From: Rhodoglobus vestalii
GTDB taxonomy: Bacteria; Actinomycetota; Actinomycetes; Actinomycetales; Microbacteriaceae
Direction of reading: 5' to 3'
NCBI RefSeq assembly: GCF_006788895.1
Contig: NZ_VFRA01000001.1
Location: 186,001 to 250,000, forward strand
Length of the DNA: 64,000 nt
The translations under genes were made by a program, and so were the position numbers. Of the stretch, positions 7,561-16,269 are shown one piece after another; position 1 is the stretch's first letter, and the number at the start of each line of letters is the position of its first letter. Below the pieces are notes generated by a model. The model made no database searches, was not told where the DNA came from, and worked only from the letters and a program-made list of their open reading frames with translations.

Positions 7561-9113
7561 GGTTGCGTTTTAGGCTCCTCATCAACGGACTCACGCGAAG
7601 TCCTTGGCAGGCAGTCGCCGTGATTCTGGGTGTCTTCTACGCGCTAATTCTTCTCGTTTTGGTTATCGCAGGGCTCTTCAGCATTAGTTTTATCCCCACC
7701 GAAGTTGGTCGGAGCATAAGCGTCCTCGGGGGTGCTGTGCTCGTGCTCGGGTGGACAGTGTTGCCGTTGCTCAGTTCGGGCGTTGACGAGACTGTCGAAC
7801 CCTCCAAACTTGCCACGTTCCCCATCCCCATCAACACCCTCGTTCTCGCTCTCGGCGTCAGCGGGCTTCTCGGTGTTCCCGGTGTTGTAACAACGCTCAT
7901 CGCCATCGCTACCGGTCTCGTGTGGTGGCAAACTCCGCTAATCGCCGTCGTTGCTATTGCGTGTGGCGCGGTAGGAGCAGCTACCTGCATCGTTGGTTCC
8001 CGGATGCTGGCAGCACTGACAGCGCGGGTCTCCAGCGGTCGTCGTGCGCGTGAAGCGAAAACCGTGCTCGTGATAATCCCGCTGGTCCTGTTGGGGCCAG
8101 CAATTTTGGGAGTCTCTTCCCTATTCCGTGAATTCTCTGACCTGTTCCCGACAGTCGCGGGGGTAGTGGCATGGACTCCTCTAGGAGCCATTTGGGCCGT
8201 CCCCGGTGATCTCGCTCTCGGGAACCCCGGCCACGCGGCGCTGCACGCCCTCATTGGGCTTGCGACACTCGCCATCTCAGTATTGGTTTGGCGTTGGGCT
8301 CTAGATCGCGCGCTTGAACGACCCGGCCGCACGACCTCAGCCGGTGGGTCTCACCGTGGCCTCGGATGGTTCACAGTCTTCCCCGGCACTCCGAGTGGTG
8401 CTGTGGCGGCACGCGCACTCACCTACTGGGCTCGGGACCCGCGCTACACCCAATCGTTGATCAGTATCCCCCTAGTGCCGGCGCTGGTTTTTTTCTACAG
8501 TGGTGCCAGCGGAGACCTCACCGGGTTGCTCTTTGTCGGCCCGATCGTCGCGGTGCTCCTCGGAATGTCGATCTACACGGACGTTTCCTATGACAACACT
8601 GCCTTTACTTTGCATCTGCAGACAGGTGTCAGCGGCCGAGATGATCGTTGGGGGAGAGTGTTAGCGTTATCAGTTTTTGCTCTACCAACTACGATCATTC
8701 TGACCGTGGCCAGTATCTGGGTGAGCGACAGTTGGGAGCGCCTCGCCGGGCTCTTAGGGATTTCTCTTGGGCTACTGTTGACAGGTTTTGCGCTCTCGTC
8801 TCTGATTTCGGGACGCTTCGCTTTCTCAGTGCCCGCACCCGGCGACAATCCGTTCAAGTCACGGCCGGGCGGAGGGTTTACCCTGATGCTGTCGATGGTC
8901 GCATCCTGGTCGGCACTCGCCATTTTGGCTCTGCCGGAGATGGTTCTAGCCCTGCTCAGCTTTGCCACCGACCAACCCATACTCGGCTGGTTGGCGCTGG
9001 TCATCGGGGCAGGGAAGGGCGCGGGATTATTGGCCATTGGTGTGCACTGGGGCGGAAAAATTCTTGATGACCATGGCGCCGAATTGCTTGTTCAGCTTCA
9101 GCGACAGAAGTAG
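7542..9113 (+). CDS. ABC transporter permease (multi-spanning)
   Basis: A 523-residue membrane protein starting at the ATG at 7542, inside the end of the ATPase gene; the open frame extends further upstream only as antiregister. It has around 12 hydrophobic segments, e.g. AVAVILGVFYALILLVLVIAG and VISVLVWRWAL-like stretches. No solute-specific motif is recognisable. It forms a two-gene operon with the ATPase. It probably exports a lipid, drug or peptide, by analogy with similar two-gene actinobacterial exporters; that is inference. Confidence 0.85.
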   Translation: MVAHLVRLRFRLLINGLTRSPWQAVAVILGVFYALILLVLVIAGLFSISFIPTEVGRSISVLGGAVLVLGWTVLPLLSSGVDETVEPSKLATFPIPINTLVLALGVSGLLGVPGVVTTLIAIATGLVWWQTPLIAVVAIACGAVGAATCIVGSRMLAALTARVSSGRRAREAKTVLVIIPLVLLGPAILGVSSLFREFSDLFPTVAGVVAWTPLGAIWAVPGDLALGNPGHAALHALIGLATLAISVLVWRWALDRALERPGRTTSAGGSHRGLGWFTVFPGTPSGAVAARALTYWARDPRYTQSLISIPLVPALVFFYSGASGDLTGLLFVGPIVAVLLGMSIYTDVSYDNTAFTLHLQTGVSGRDDRWGRVLALSVFALPTTIILTVASIWVSDSWERLAGLLGISLGLLLTGFALSSLISGRFAFSVPAPGDNPFKSRPGGGFTLMLSMVASWSALAILALPEMVLALLSFATDQPILGWLALVIGAGKGAGLLAIGVHWGGKILDDHGAELLVQLQRQK

Positions 9114-9150
9114 CAATTCGCGCCCTGACACTGTGCACAGCTAAACGGGG

Positions 9151-9156
9151 TAGCGT
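9151..9156 (+). promoter_or_regulatory. -10 element of small membrane protein gene (leaderless)
   Basis: TAGCGT, 6 nt upstream of the ATG at 9163. Confidence 0.45.
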
Positions 9157-9162
9157 CGCAAT

Positions 9163-9483
9163 ATGAGTTACGATCCCACTCGGCTTAGCAACCAGCCAGC
9201 GCTGACTACAGCCTCAGGTACAAGTTGGCTCATTATCGGTGGGCTTTTCTCTGGTATCGCGATCGCTGTACTTATAGTGCTCGAAACAGTGGCCCCACAC
9301 GGCCTGGCCTGGGGTTCTATTGCGGCGATTGTTGGCCTCTACGCCGCAATGTTCATCGTGAGGTTCACCGTGGCCAGCCACAGGCGACGGTTGCGAATTA
9401 TCGCTGCGTGTTTCCTCATGATCGCGTTCGTTGGGCTGGGTTCAGTTGTTACGATTGCGGCGGCGAGCTGGGCGGCGCTGTGA
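9163..9483 (+). CDS. Small membrane protein of unknown function
   Basis: A 106-residue protein with three hydrophobic segments: SWLIIGGLFSGIAIAVLIVL, LAWGSIAAIVGLYAAMFIV and IIAACFLMIAFVGLGSVV. A basic stretch (SHRRRLR) between the second and third suggests an inward-facing loop. I do not recognise a family. It has its own leaderless-type promoter and follows the ABC operon by 49 bp. Confidence 0.7.
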   Translation: MSYDPTRLSNQPALTTASGTSWLIIGGLFSGIAIAVLIVLETVAPHGLAWGSIAAIVGLYAAMFIVRFTVASHRRRLRIIAACFLMIAFVGLGSVVTIAAASWAAL

Positions 9484-9504
9484 GGTAAGCGGCGCTGTGA
9501 GTTG

Positions 9505-9789
9505 TTATCGAGAGAGCAGCTCCGCGCGTTCCGGATGAGCTTCGAACCACTCGGCGACATACCAGCACACCGGAATCACTTTTTTCGTGGAGCTCGATTC
9601 GACATCATCGATTGCGAACGTGATCAGTTCCGCCGCGTAGCCTTTGCCCCGCTGCGCCGGCTCTGTAAAGGTGTGGGTGAACGAAATCGACGTGTCATTT
9701 GAGCGATAGTCCGCCACGGCAACAAGACTGCCGTCAACATTCATCACATAACGATTCGAATCGGCTTCGTGAACTAATTGTGTCGTCAT
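9505..9789 (-). CDS. Small GNAT-type N-acetyltransferase (YjdJ-like)
   Basis: A 94-residue protein of the short GNAT subfamily. It has FTHTFTEPAQRGKGYAAELI (acetyl-CoA loop, RGKGYA) and VIPVCWYVAEWFEAHPE, which matches the C-terminal motif of these small proteins (xPxCxYVxxxxxxHPE). Its ATG overlaps the stop of the glutathione peroxidase gene upstream by 4 bp, so the two are co-translated. The substrate is unknown. Confidence 0.85.
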   Translation of the reverse strand: MTTQLVHEADSNRYVMNVDGSLVAVADYRSNDTSISFTHTFTEPAQRGKGYAAELITFAIDDVESSSTKKVIPVCWYVAEWFEAHPERAELLSR

Positions 9790-10283
9790 CTGCTCACCCT
9801 ATCCGGGAGAGCAGATTCGATGGCGCTAACGATAGCGGGATCATCCGGAACCGTCGTCGGCCGAAAACGCTTCACCTCGTTGTTGGGCAACACCAAAAAC
9901 TTCTCAAAGTTCCACGCGACACGACCCGCTTTGCCCGCGCTATCCGGCGTCTTCTTCAGTTCTGCGTACAGGGGGTGTGTGGACCTGCCGTTAATTTTTA
10001 CTTTTTCAAACATGGGGAAGGTGACACCCCACGTCGTCGAGCAGTATTTCGCAATTGCACCCTCGGTGCTCAGCTCTTGTAAGAACTGATTGCTCGGGAA
10101 GCCCAAGACAGCAAACCCACGGTCTCCATAGGTTTTTTGCAGCTGTTCGAGCTGCTCATACTGGGGTGCGAGCCCGCATCGTGAAGCTACGTTCACGATC
10201 AGAACAACCTTGTCCCGAAAATCTGCGAGAGAGGTTTCGTTGCCATCAATAGTGGTCAGTGGGATGTCGCGGAGTTCAGTCAC
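9786..10283 (-). CDS. Glutathione peroxidase family thiol peroxidase
   Basis: A 165-residue thioredoxin-fold peroxidase. NVASRCGLAPQYEQL holds the peroxidatic Cys in place of selenocysteine, GFPSNQFLQE the conserved Gln region, and WNFEKFLV the Trp/Asn/Phe motif. The third hallmark Cys of CxxC-type plant/bacterial Gpx is represented at AKYCSTTW. It reduces peroxides, probably using thioredoxin or mycothiol-linked reductants, since actinobacteria lack glutathione (known biology). The GTG start is fixed by a TAGCGT -10 exactly 6 nt upstream. Confidence 0.92.
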   Translation of the reverse strand: MTELRDIPLTTIDGNETSLADFRDKVVLIVNVASRCGLAPQYEQLEQLQKTYGDRGFAVLGFPSNQFLQELSTEGAIAKYCSTTWGVTFPMFEKVKINGRSTHPLYAELKKTPDSAGKAGRVAWNFEKFLVLPNNEVKRFRPTTVPDDPAIVSAIESALPDRVSR

Positions 10284-10289
10284 GTCGCC

Positions 10290-10295
10290 ACGCTA
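10290..10295 (-). promoter_or_regulatory. -10 element of gpx-GNAT operon (leaderless)
   Basis: TAGCGT on the minus strand, 6 nt upstream of the GTG at 10283. Confidence 0.5.
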
Positions 10296-10405
10296 CGCCC
10301 ACATCCTGAGCACTCGCCGACGACCTCCGGAATGTTGTCAGCGAGGTTCGGTAGTGTTGATCTTTCACCCGATCAGTGCCTCTGCCACCCAGCGAAAGCG
10401 AGTTC

Positions 10406-11359
10406 ATGCCCGATAGCCCCTTGTCTTCGAGCGCCTATACGGTTCTCGGCGTAGCGGCCACGGCTACCGATGCGGAGCTGAAGAAGGCGTTCCGTCGGGC
10501 GCTTCGTGAGACCCATCCTGATACGGGGGGAGATCCTGCGCGTTTCGCTGCGGTCCAGCATGCTTGGGAGCGCGTCGGTACCACGGAAAAACGACGCCGC
10601 TACGATGCGGGTTTTGCTTCAGGTTCGAGTGATCTAGGTTCGAGCTCGGCCCGTTCAGCTGGCTCGCCGTTCGCTGCTCGGGGTTCCTCCAAAAATCGTG
10701 AAGACTCCCGCCCTCGCGCCCGAGCGTACGGACATCCGGGTGGATGGCGTCGGGAGCGTTTTCTCGACAGCATGCGCGAGTGGGTTGGCCGCGGTGTCAG
10801 TCTGGACGATCCCTACGATCCGACTCTCGTCCGCGATGCACCGCGCGAGATTCGCCGAACACTGGCTGATGCTCTCGCCGAAGAAGCCACAGCACGCACG
10901 GTGAGCACGCTCGGAATTGGGTTTACTGTATGGCACGATGTCGCTACGGGCACGCCCGATCGCAAAATTGATCATGTAGCACTGGGTCCTACCGGGCTTT
11001 TTGCCATGCTTTCGGAAGATTTTGGCGGGCCCGTGAAGGTGCGTCGTGGTGAACTCACTGGTCCCGATATTCAACCAGAGAAGCCCATGCATGAGCTGGC
11101 ATCGCGAGCCAAAGCACTCAGCCGTCAGCTCAAGGTCGCGTTCACCTGTCTCGTGATCATTGTTCCTGACGACGCCCTGGCACAACCACAAGAATCGCTC
11201 GGCACTGTTCGGGGGACGCCTGCGGTCGTTGTCCGCCAGAGTGTGCTGGCGCACTTTTTGCGCACCGGACCAGAAGCAACTCGCAACCGCCACATCGGCG
11301 GCAATGAACTCTTCGATGTTCGCACGCGGCTCAGCAGCGGAATCGCCTTCGTCGAATAG
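10406..11359 (+). CDS. J-domain protein with degenerate NERD-like C-terminal domain
   Basis: 317 residues from the ATG at 10406; a GTG at 10376 would add ten residues. Residues ~10-68 are a J domain (YTVLGVAATATDAELKKAFR, HPD at 37-39, RRRYDAGF). A Ser/Arg-rich linker (71-110) follows. From ~165 to the end there is a NERD-like fold: KIDHVALGPTGLFAMLSEDFGG aligns with IDHVVVGPTGVFVIETKNxxG. The Asp is kept, but the nuclease ExK pair is replaced (SED), so it is probably not a nuclease. The J domain should contact DnaK. The client or role is unknown. Confidence 0.75.
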   Translation: MPDSPLSSSAYTVLGVAATATDAELKKAFRRALRETHPDTGGDPARFAAVQHAWERVGTTEKRRRYDAGFASGSSDLGSSSARSAGSPFAARGSSKNREDSRPRARAYGHPGGWRRERFLDSMREWVGRGVSLDDPYDPTLVRDAPREIRRTLADALAEEATARTVSTLGIGFTVWHDVATGTPDRKIDHVALGPTGLFAMLSEDFGGPVKVRRGELTGPDIQPEKPMHELASRAKALSRQLKVAFTCLVIIVPDDALAQPQESLGTVRGTPAVVVRQSVLAHFLRTGPEATRNRHIGGNELFDVRTRLSSGIAFVE

Positions 11360-11446
11360 CAGGTGTCGTGAAGAAAGTTCTTCCGGGTGTCGGGCAGCGT
11401 TCACCTAGGAGTGCTGTTCTCTGCCACGGCGCAGTCGAGCGGCGAG

Positions 11447-11452
11447 TACGCT
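11447..11452 (+). promoter_or_regulatory. -10 element of APC permease gene (leaderless)
   Basis: TACGCT, 6 nt upstream of the GTG at 11459. It decides this start over the upstream GTG at 11387. Confidence 0.5.
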
Positions 11453-11458
11453 GGACAG

Positions 11459-12727
11459 GTGAAGACCGGCCCGATGCTCTCTCGGCGGCTGAATACGTTC
11501 GATGCGACCATGATCGGTCTTGGATCAATGATTGGCGCTGGCGTGTTTGCCGCTTTTGTGCCTGCCGCCCAAGCCGCTGGTGTCAGCCTAATCATCGGTC
11601 TCGCGATTGCTGCGGTCGTTGCGTGGTGTAACGCCGCAGCGTCTGCACAACTGGCGGCGGTGCATCCGGTTGCCGGGGGCACCTACGCTTACGGTCGAGC
11701 ACAATTGGGCCCGTGGTGGGGCTACTTCGCTGGCTGGTCGTTTCTTGTTGGCAAGACAGCCAGTTGCGCTGCAATGGCGCTCGTATTTGCCGCGTATGTT
11801 GCCCCTGATGGTTGGGACAAGCCCTTCGCCATTGCCGCCGTTGTTGGCCTGACGATTGTGAATCTTCTCGGGGTGAAACGTACTGCGCTGGCGACGAAAT
11901 TGATTGTGTTGTTCGTTGTTGCTGTGCTCGTCGCGGTTCTGATCATCGCGATCAGCTCTGGATCGACTTCTTCGCACCCTGTCGTCATTGGTGGAGACAC
12001 CGGTCTTTACGGAATTCTTCAATCCGCGGGAGTGCTGTTCTTCGCATTCGCCGGTTACGCGCGGGTTGCCACCCTGGGCGAAGAGGTCATTAATCCTCGC
12101 CGTACGATCCCTCGAGCGATCATGATCGCTCTGGCCCTCACCGCGGCACTCTACCTGGCGCTGGGCATCATGATGCTCTCCGTGTTGGGCGCCGATGGTT
12201 TGGCACGTTCACGAGCTCCCATCGCCGACGTGTTGGATGCTGCTGGCTGGGGTGCGGCATCCGGTCTCGTGGCGATTACCGCCGGTGTCGCCTCGCTGGG
12301 CGCTCTTCTCGCACTCATGGCGGGAATTGGCCGCACAACATTCGCGATGTCGCGGAACAGCGATGTTCCCCGCTGGCTTGGCGCCGTGCATCCCCGCTAT
12401 GCGGTGCCATACCGTGCAGAGCTGGTGCTCGCCGCAACCGTGATTGTGGTTGTGCTGGTTGCTGACCTTCGGGGAGCGATCGCTTTCTCGTCGTTTGGGG
12501 TTTTGTTGTACTACTTCGTGGCAAACATCTCGGCGTTCACACAACCTGCGGCACAGCGACGAGTGCCAAGATTTGTTAATGTGCTTGGGGCCACCGGATG
12601 CTTGGTGCTGATCGTCACGGTTCCGGTTGCCGGGGTTGTGGCTGGGGTGTTCATCCTGATCCTAGGAATCCCTGTGCGTTTGTTGTCTAATCGACAATCG
12701 CACACACTTTCCGACAACGGCGCATAG
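11459..12727 (+). CDS. APC superfamily amino-acid permease
   Basis: A 422-residue transporter with about 12 hydrophobic segments. The TM1 signature FDATMIGLGSMIGAGVFAAF is the GxG substrate-backbone binding motif of APC permeases; FFAFAGYARVATLGEEVINPRRTIPRA is the TM6/loop signature. It imports an amino acid or related cation in symport; specificity cannot be read. The start at GTG 11459 follows a leaderless -10. Confidence 0.9.
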   Translation: MKTGPMLSRRLNTFDATMIGLGSMIGAGVFAAFVPAAQAAGVSLIIGLAIAAVVAWCNAAASAQLAAVHPVAGGTYAYGRAQLGPWWGYFAGWSFLVGKTASCAAMALVFAAYVAPDGWDKPFAIAAVVGLTIVNLLGVKRTALATKLIVLFVVAVLVAVLIIAISSGSTSSHPVVIGGDTGLYGILQSAGVLFFAFAGYARVATLGEEVINPRRTIPRAIMIALALTAALYLALGIMMLSVLGADGLARSRAPIADVLDAAGWGAASGLVAITAGVASLGALLALMAGIGRTTFAMSRNSDVPRWLGAVHPRYAVPYRAELVLAATVIVVVLVADLRGAIAFSSFGVLLYYFVANISAFTQPAAQRRVPRFVNVLGATGCLVLIVTVPVAGVVAGVFILILGIPVRLLSNRQSHTLSDNGA

Positions 12728-12762
12728 GCTTGTTCTCTCTTAAGGAAGAGGTATTTGGATTC

Positions 12763-13482
12763 GTGATTCGTGTAATTAGCTACAACCTCCGCAAAAATAG
12801 AGCCGCGACCGAGTTGGCCGCTCTTGCACAAACCCCGGACGTCGATGCGCTGTGCCTTCAAGAAGTTGAAGCCGCTGAGCTTCCGACGGCGATTGGTGAC
12901 CTGCACTTAGCCGATTCAACCAAAAACAACCGGCTGGGGCTCGCGGTCTACTATCGACGCGATCGCTTCGAGCAGACCGCCAGTCAATCTTTTGAGCTCA
13001 AGAAGTCGCTTCACGATCGAGTCTTCACACCAACCACGGAACGACTGGTTGGCTCGCGACTAGTCGATCGTGACTCCGGACACGAGTTGGTACTTGCGTC
13101 TTTTCACGCTGCTCCGCTCACCGCGCTCAACTCGTTGCGTCGCAACCAGATTAAGGCGGCCCACGAACGCTTGCAGACCTTGGGGTTGGGTTCACCGATT
13201 CTCATGGTGGGCGACTACAACTACCCGCTGTTCAAAGATGGACTAAGCCAGCGGGTCAAGAAGACTGGATACGACCTATCGCTCAGCGATCGCAGAACGT
13301 ACACAAACTACAAATTTTTTCGAGGTCATTTTGATTTTGTTACGTCGCAGGGTTTCACAATTGAGGGTGTCGAAACGCTCACTCGTGGGTCTTCCGACCA
13401 TTTGCCTATTCTGGTGACGGCAGAATACGGCACCACGAATTTTCACCATTCGACGCTGTCAGCCGATCCTCTCGCGAGCTGA
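12763..13482 (+). CDS. Endonuclease/exonuclease/phosphatase family protein
   Basis: A 239-residue EEP-fold protein. Catalytic positions are intact: ISYNLRKN (Asn), DALCLQEVEA (metal Glu), LASFHAAPL (His), ILMVGDYNYPLF (Asp/Asn), DFVTSQG and SSDHLPILV (terminal Asp-His). Members cut DNA/RNA phosphodiesters or dephosphorylate inositol or lipid substrates, so the exact substrate is open. The start at GTG 12763 puts the first strand at the usual position; a TTG at 12730 is possible. It follows the APC permease by 35 bp, perhaps on the same transcript. Confidence 0.85.
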   Translation: MIRVISYNLRKNRAATELAALAQTPDVDALCLQEVEAAELPTAIGDLHLADSTKNNRLGLAVYYRRDRFEQTASQSFELKKSLHDRVFTPTTERLVGSRLVDRDSGHELVLASFHAAPLTALNSLRRNQIKAAHERLQTLGLGSPILMVGDYNYPLFKDGLSQRVKKTGYDLSLSDRRTYTNYKFFRGHFDFVTSQGFTIEGVETLTRGSSDHLPILVTAEYGTTNFHHSTLSADPLAS

Positions 13483-13523
13483 CGGGCCTGCGCTGCCGGC
13501 TGTCAGCCAGCGAGCGTTCGAAG

Positions 13524-15224
13524 CTAAAACAAGCGAGTCCGGCTGAACAGCCCGGCAAATAGGGCATGAGCCAAGGGGGCTGCCGCGCTGATCATCAGCA
13601 CAAGACCCAAGATCGGCTCCGTGGGGTGTAACAGGATTCCGCCAAGAAGGAGCCCGACAAAGAGAACTGCGGAGAGTGTTCGGCGAACAAGCTGTTCGAT
13701 CATGCGGAGCCGCTTGTCTGCTCCCGGTGTCTCCACGGCGAGCTGGCCGCGCTGCATGAGCGTCGCCACGCTCTCTAGCTGTTGCGGCAGGCGAAGCAGC
13801 AATCCCGCAGACGATAATGCTTGCTTGGCAAACTCTCGTGCAGTACCGCCACCCTCGTCCCTAGCGAGACGCTGTGCGAAGGGTTCGATTGCTGTCCAAA
13901 CGTTGTACCCGGAGTCGAGATTGCTAGCAACTCCCGACGTCACCGAAACTGCACGGATGATGAGCAGAAAGTTTTCGGGAAGCTGGAACGGCATGGTGCG
14001 CACAACTTCGCTGAATTCGTTGCCAAAGGCTCTGAACTCTTGGGGGTCGACCTGCTGAAGTTCGGTAAAGCCCATACCGCCAAAGCGATCAAACAGTTCC
14101 CCCATCGCGCGTTCGAGGGGTGCAGTTTCGGCAGAGCGAAGCAGCACCCCCATGTCGCGCACGCTGGCTACGAGACCGGGGGCGTCCCGCGCGGCGGCGG
14201 CAATAATAAGTCGCTGCAGTCCACGGCTCAGGTTCTCGGGAACTTCACCCATCATCCCAAAGTCAATGAAAGTGAGTGTCCAGTCCGGGGTAGAGGTGTC
14301 AGCCCGGTTGGGGTCCGACGGCGTGACGAAAATATTGCCGGGGTGGGGGTCGGCATGGAAGAAGCGGTGCATGAACAATTGTTCAAACATGGCGCGTGAG
14401 AGCTCATCCGCGACAGCTGCGGGGTCGATCCCTGCAGCCTCCAGTCGCCGCTTATCGTTGATTTTGATTGCCGTCGCGTCTGCGAGGGTAAGGATTCGTC
14501 GCGTCGTGCGCTCCCAAACAACGGCGGGCGCCTGGACGCGAGGATCACCGGCAAAATTCGTCGAGAAACGCTCGGCGTTACTGCCCTCGTTGAGGTAGTC
14601 GATCTCGCGCAGGCTGATGATTGCGAACTCTTCTAGCAGCGCCGGAAGGTCGACGCGGCGGGAGATAAATCGCACGCGGCTGAGCCAGCGCGAGACCTTC
14701 CGCAGCGCCGCGAGATCGACGTCGATGATGTCCGAAATTCCTGGTCGTTGAACTTTGACGACGACATCGCTAAATCCGACGTCAGCAGCGTCAGCTGGAG
14801 TGAGTCGGGCTCTGTGGACCTGACCAAAGGATGCTGCAGCGATCGGTGACGGATCGAAGAATTCGAAAGCGCGCTCAAGGGTCAGACCGAGTTCGCGCTC
14901 GGCGCTCTCCCGGATGAGAACAAAATCGACCGCCGGAACCTCATCCTGCAAACCTTCAAGCTCACTGGTGATTTCGACAGGAAGCACGTCAAGGCGCGAC
15001 GACATAAACTGTCCGACCTTAATCATGAGCCCGCCGAGATCGATCGCTAGGGTATGGAAGTGTCGAGCGATGTGGGCAGCGCGACCAAGCCGACGTCGTG
15101 CGGCAATGCGCTCGAGCCCGAAACGGGGCAGCACAAGCTCGAACCACCATTCAAGGACCATATACCGGGCAGCGAAGCGCAGAATCCGTCGATAGCGGGC
15201 ACGCAGCTGTCGGGTGTCGGACAT
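13524..15224 (-). CDS. ABC1/UbiB (AarF) family atypical kinase
   Basis: A 566-residue protein. It has the KxGQ-type motif LGGLMIKVGQFMSSRLDVLP near residue 65, the Ala-rich loop AAASFGQVHRARL, VVVKVQRPGI (Lys), EIDYLNEGSNAERF, HRFFHADPHPGNIFV (catalytic loop) and TFIDFGMMGE (metal Asp). Two hydrophobic segments lie at the C-terminus (LFVGLLLGGILLHP, LVLMISAAAPLAHALFAGL). UbiB proteins are ATPase-like and aid isoprenoid quinone or lipid handling. The start is ATG 15224 with AGGGAGA upstream. It is 36 bp downstream of the PadR gene, probably one operon under PadR control. Confidence 0.92.
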   Translation of the reverse strand: MSDTRQLRARYRRILRFAARYMVLEWWFELVLPRFGLERIAARRRLGRAAHIARHFHTLAIDLGGLMIKVGQFMSSRLDVLPVEITSELEGLQDEVPAVDFVLIRESAERELGLTLERAFEFFDPSPIAAASFGQVHRARLTPADAADVGFSDVVVKVQRPGISDIIDVDLAALRKVSRWLSRVRFISRRVDLPALLEEFAIISLREIDYLNEGSNAERFSTNFAGDPRVQAPAVVWERTTRRILTLADATAIKINDKRRLEAAGIDPAAVADELSRAMFEQLFMHRFFHADPHPGNIFVTPSDPNRADTSTPDWTLTFIDFGMMGEVPENLSRGLQRLIIAAAARDAPGLVASVRDMGVLLRSAETAPLERAMGELFDRFGGMGFTELQQVDPQEFRAFGNEFSEVVRTMPFQLPENFLLIIRAVSVTSGVASNLDSGYNVWTAIEPFAQRLARDEGGGTAREFAKQALSSAGLLLRLPQQLESVATLMQRGQLAVETPGADKRLRMIEQLVRRTLSAVLFVGLLLGGILLHPTEPILGLVLMISAAAPLAHALFAGLFSRTRLF

Positions 15225-15260
15225 CAATTCTCCCTAGTGCCGACGGGGCGGCTCATCCGC

Positions 15261-15827
15261 TTAGTCCTGGGCGAGGATTGCGTACAGCTTACGCCGCGCA
15301 TCATCGATGATGCTGATGGCCTCGTCAAGTTGCTCAGCGTTACCGTTGCGCATGATCGGCACCACAGCTTCGGCGAGTTTTGCGGCTGCGCGGGGGAGTG
15401 CGGTGGGACGTGAGGAGTCACGCGAAGCAGAATCTTCCCATGGGGCGGGACGGTTAGATTTAGCTTCCTCGTGCCCTTTTTCGGTGAGGGTGTAAGTCTT
15501 TTTACCTTCCGCTTGATGAGCTTCGATGAGACCTTCGTCTGCGAGCAACTGCAGAGTGGGGTAGACCGAACCGGGACTCGGTTTCCACGCGCCGTTGCTG
15601 CGCTTCTCAATTTCGTGAATGATTTGGTAGCCGTGCATGGATTCTTCGGCGAGAAGATGGAGAATGGCGACGCGAACATCGCCTCGTCCCATCCGCGGGG
15701 CTACCCGTCGTTCGAGGTCTGAGCGCATCTTGTCAAAAGAGTCCCAGAGGCCTTGGCCTGCGTTGTCGAATGCGTCTGCGAACGGGCGGCGAGAGTTTCG
15801 TCCACTGGTTCCGAATGCGTTGTTCAT
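15261..15827 (-). CDS. PadR family transcriptional regulator
   Basis: A 188-residue regulator. The winged-helix PadR domain spans ~residues 50-115: VRVAILHLLAEESMHGYQII, PSPGSVYPTLQLLADEGLI, KKTYTLTEKGHEEA. A Ser/Arg/Pro-rich linker and a C-terminal helix (~150-188) resemble the dimerising tail of PadR-s1/Vir_act_alpha proteins. A strong Shine-Dalgarno (GGAGGA) precedes the ATG. A perfect inverted repeat lies ~50 bp upstream and is the likely operator, so the gene probably represses itself and the downstream UbiB gene. Confidence 0.92.
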   Translation of the reverse strand: MNNAFGTSGRNSRRPFADAFDNAGQGLWDSFDKMRSDLERRVAPRMGRGDVRVAILHLLAEESMHGYQIIHEIEKRSNGAWKPSPGSVYPTLQLLADEGLIEAHQAEGKKTYTLTEKGHEEAKSNRPAPWEDSASRDSSRPTALPRAAAKLAEAVVPIMRNGNAEQLDEAISIIDDARRKLYAILAQD

Positions 15828-15878
15828 GCTGATCCTCCACTCTGTGGGTGCGGGGCACGAGCGGCCCTGCCGATACTC

Positions 15879-15892
15879 AACGATACATCGTT
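15879..15892. promoter_or_regulatory. PadR operator candidate
   Basis: AACGATACATCGTT, a perfect inverted repeat with AACGAT arms around AC, 52 bp upstream of the padR start. A second CGATA half-site lies just beside it at 15871-15875. The position fits autoregulation. Confidence 0.55.
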
Positions 15893-15954
15893 AGTAATCG
15901 ATCAGCGAGATACCCAGCGAACAGACAGCAGAGCTAATTTCTGGGAAATCCCAC

Positions 15955-15994
15955 GAAAAAAGGCCGGCTGTCGTAAAAACGACCTGCCGACCTC
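15955..15994 (-). terminator. Rho-independent terminator after tRNA-Leu
   Basis: On the minus strand, a GTCGGC-AG-GTCG arm pairs with CGAC-A-GCCGGC across a TTTTTA loop, followed by a run of six T. It lies ~40 bp beyond the 3' end of the tRNA gene and upstream of the padR operator. Confidence 0.75.
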
Positions 15995-16033
15995 ATCTCT
16001 CAACTACCGATTCATATGTCCGAATCATCGCTG

Positions 16034-16117
16034 TGCGCGAAGGGGGACTTGAACCCCCACGCCCTAACGGGCACTAGCACCTCAAGCTAGCGCGTCTACC
16101 AATTCCGCCATCCGCGC
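16034..16117 (-). tRNA. tRNA-Leu (anticodon GAG)
   Basis: An 84-nt type II tRNA. The acceptor arms GCGCGGA/TTCGCGC pair (one G-T), the D-loop has GGTAGACGC, the anticodon stem is CTAGC/GCTAG with loop TTGAGGT giving anticodon GAG, the variable arm is GCCCGTTAGGGC, and the T arm is GGGGG-TTCAAGT-CCCCC. The discriminator is A and CCA is not encoded, as is usual in actinobacteria. It reads CUC/CUU leucine codons. Confidence 0.96.
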
Positions 16118-16257
16118 GCATCGGCGGCGCTACAAAAGCACCGCCGAAATAAGAGAGTAGCACCAAATTCGAAGGGGAAAACACGAAAGCGCCGATCTCG
16201 GTGCGTGCGGTCGCTGCCAGTAATCCGTGGCATCCAGAAATTTCCCGGTCAGACGGC

Positions 16258-16263
16258 TAGCGT
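16258..16263 (+). promoter_or_regulatory. -10 element of M20 peptidase gene (leaderless)
   Basis: TAGCGT, 6 nt upstream of the ATG at 16270. Confidence 0.5.
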
Positions 16264-16269
16264 GGGCTT

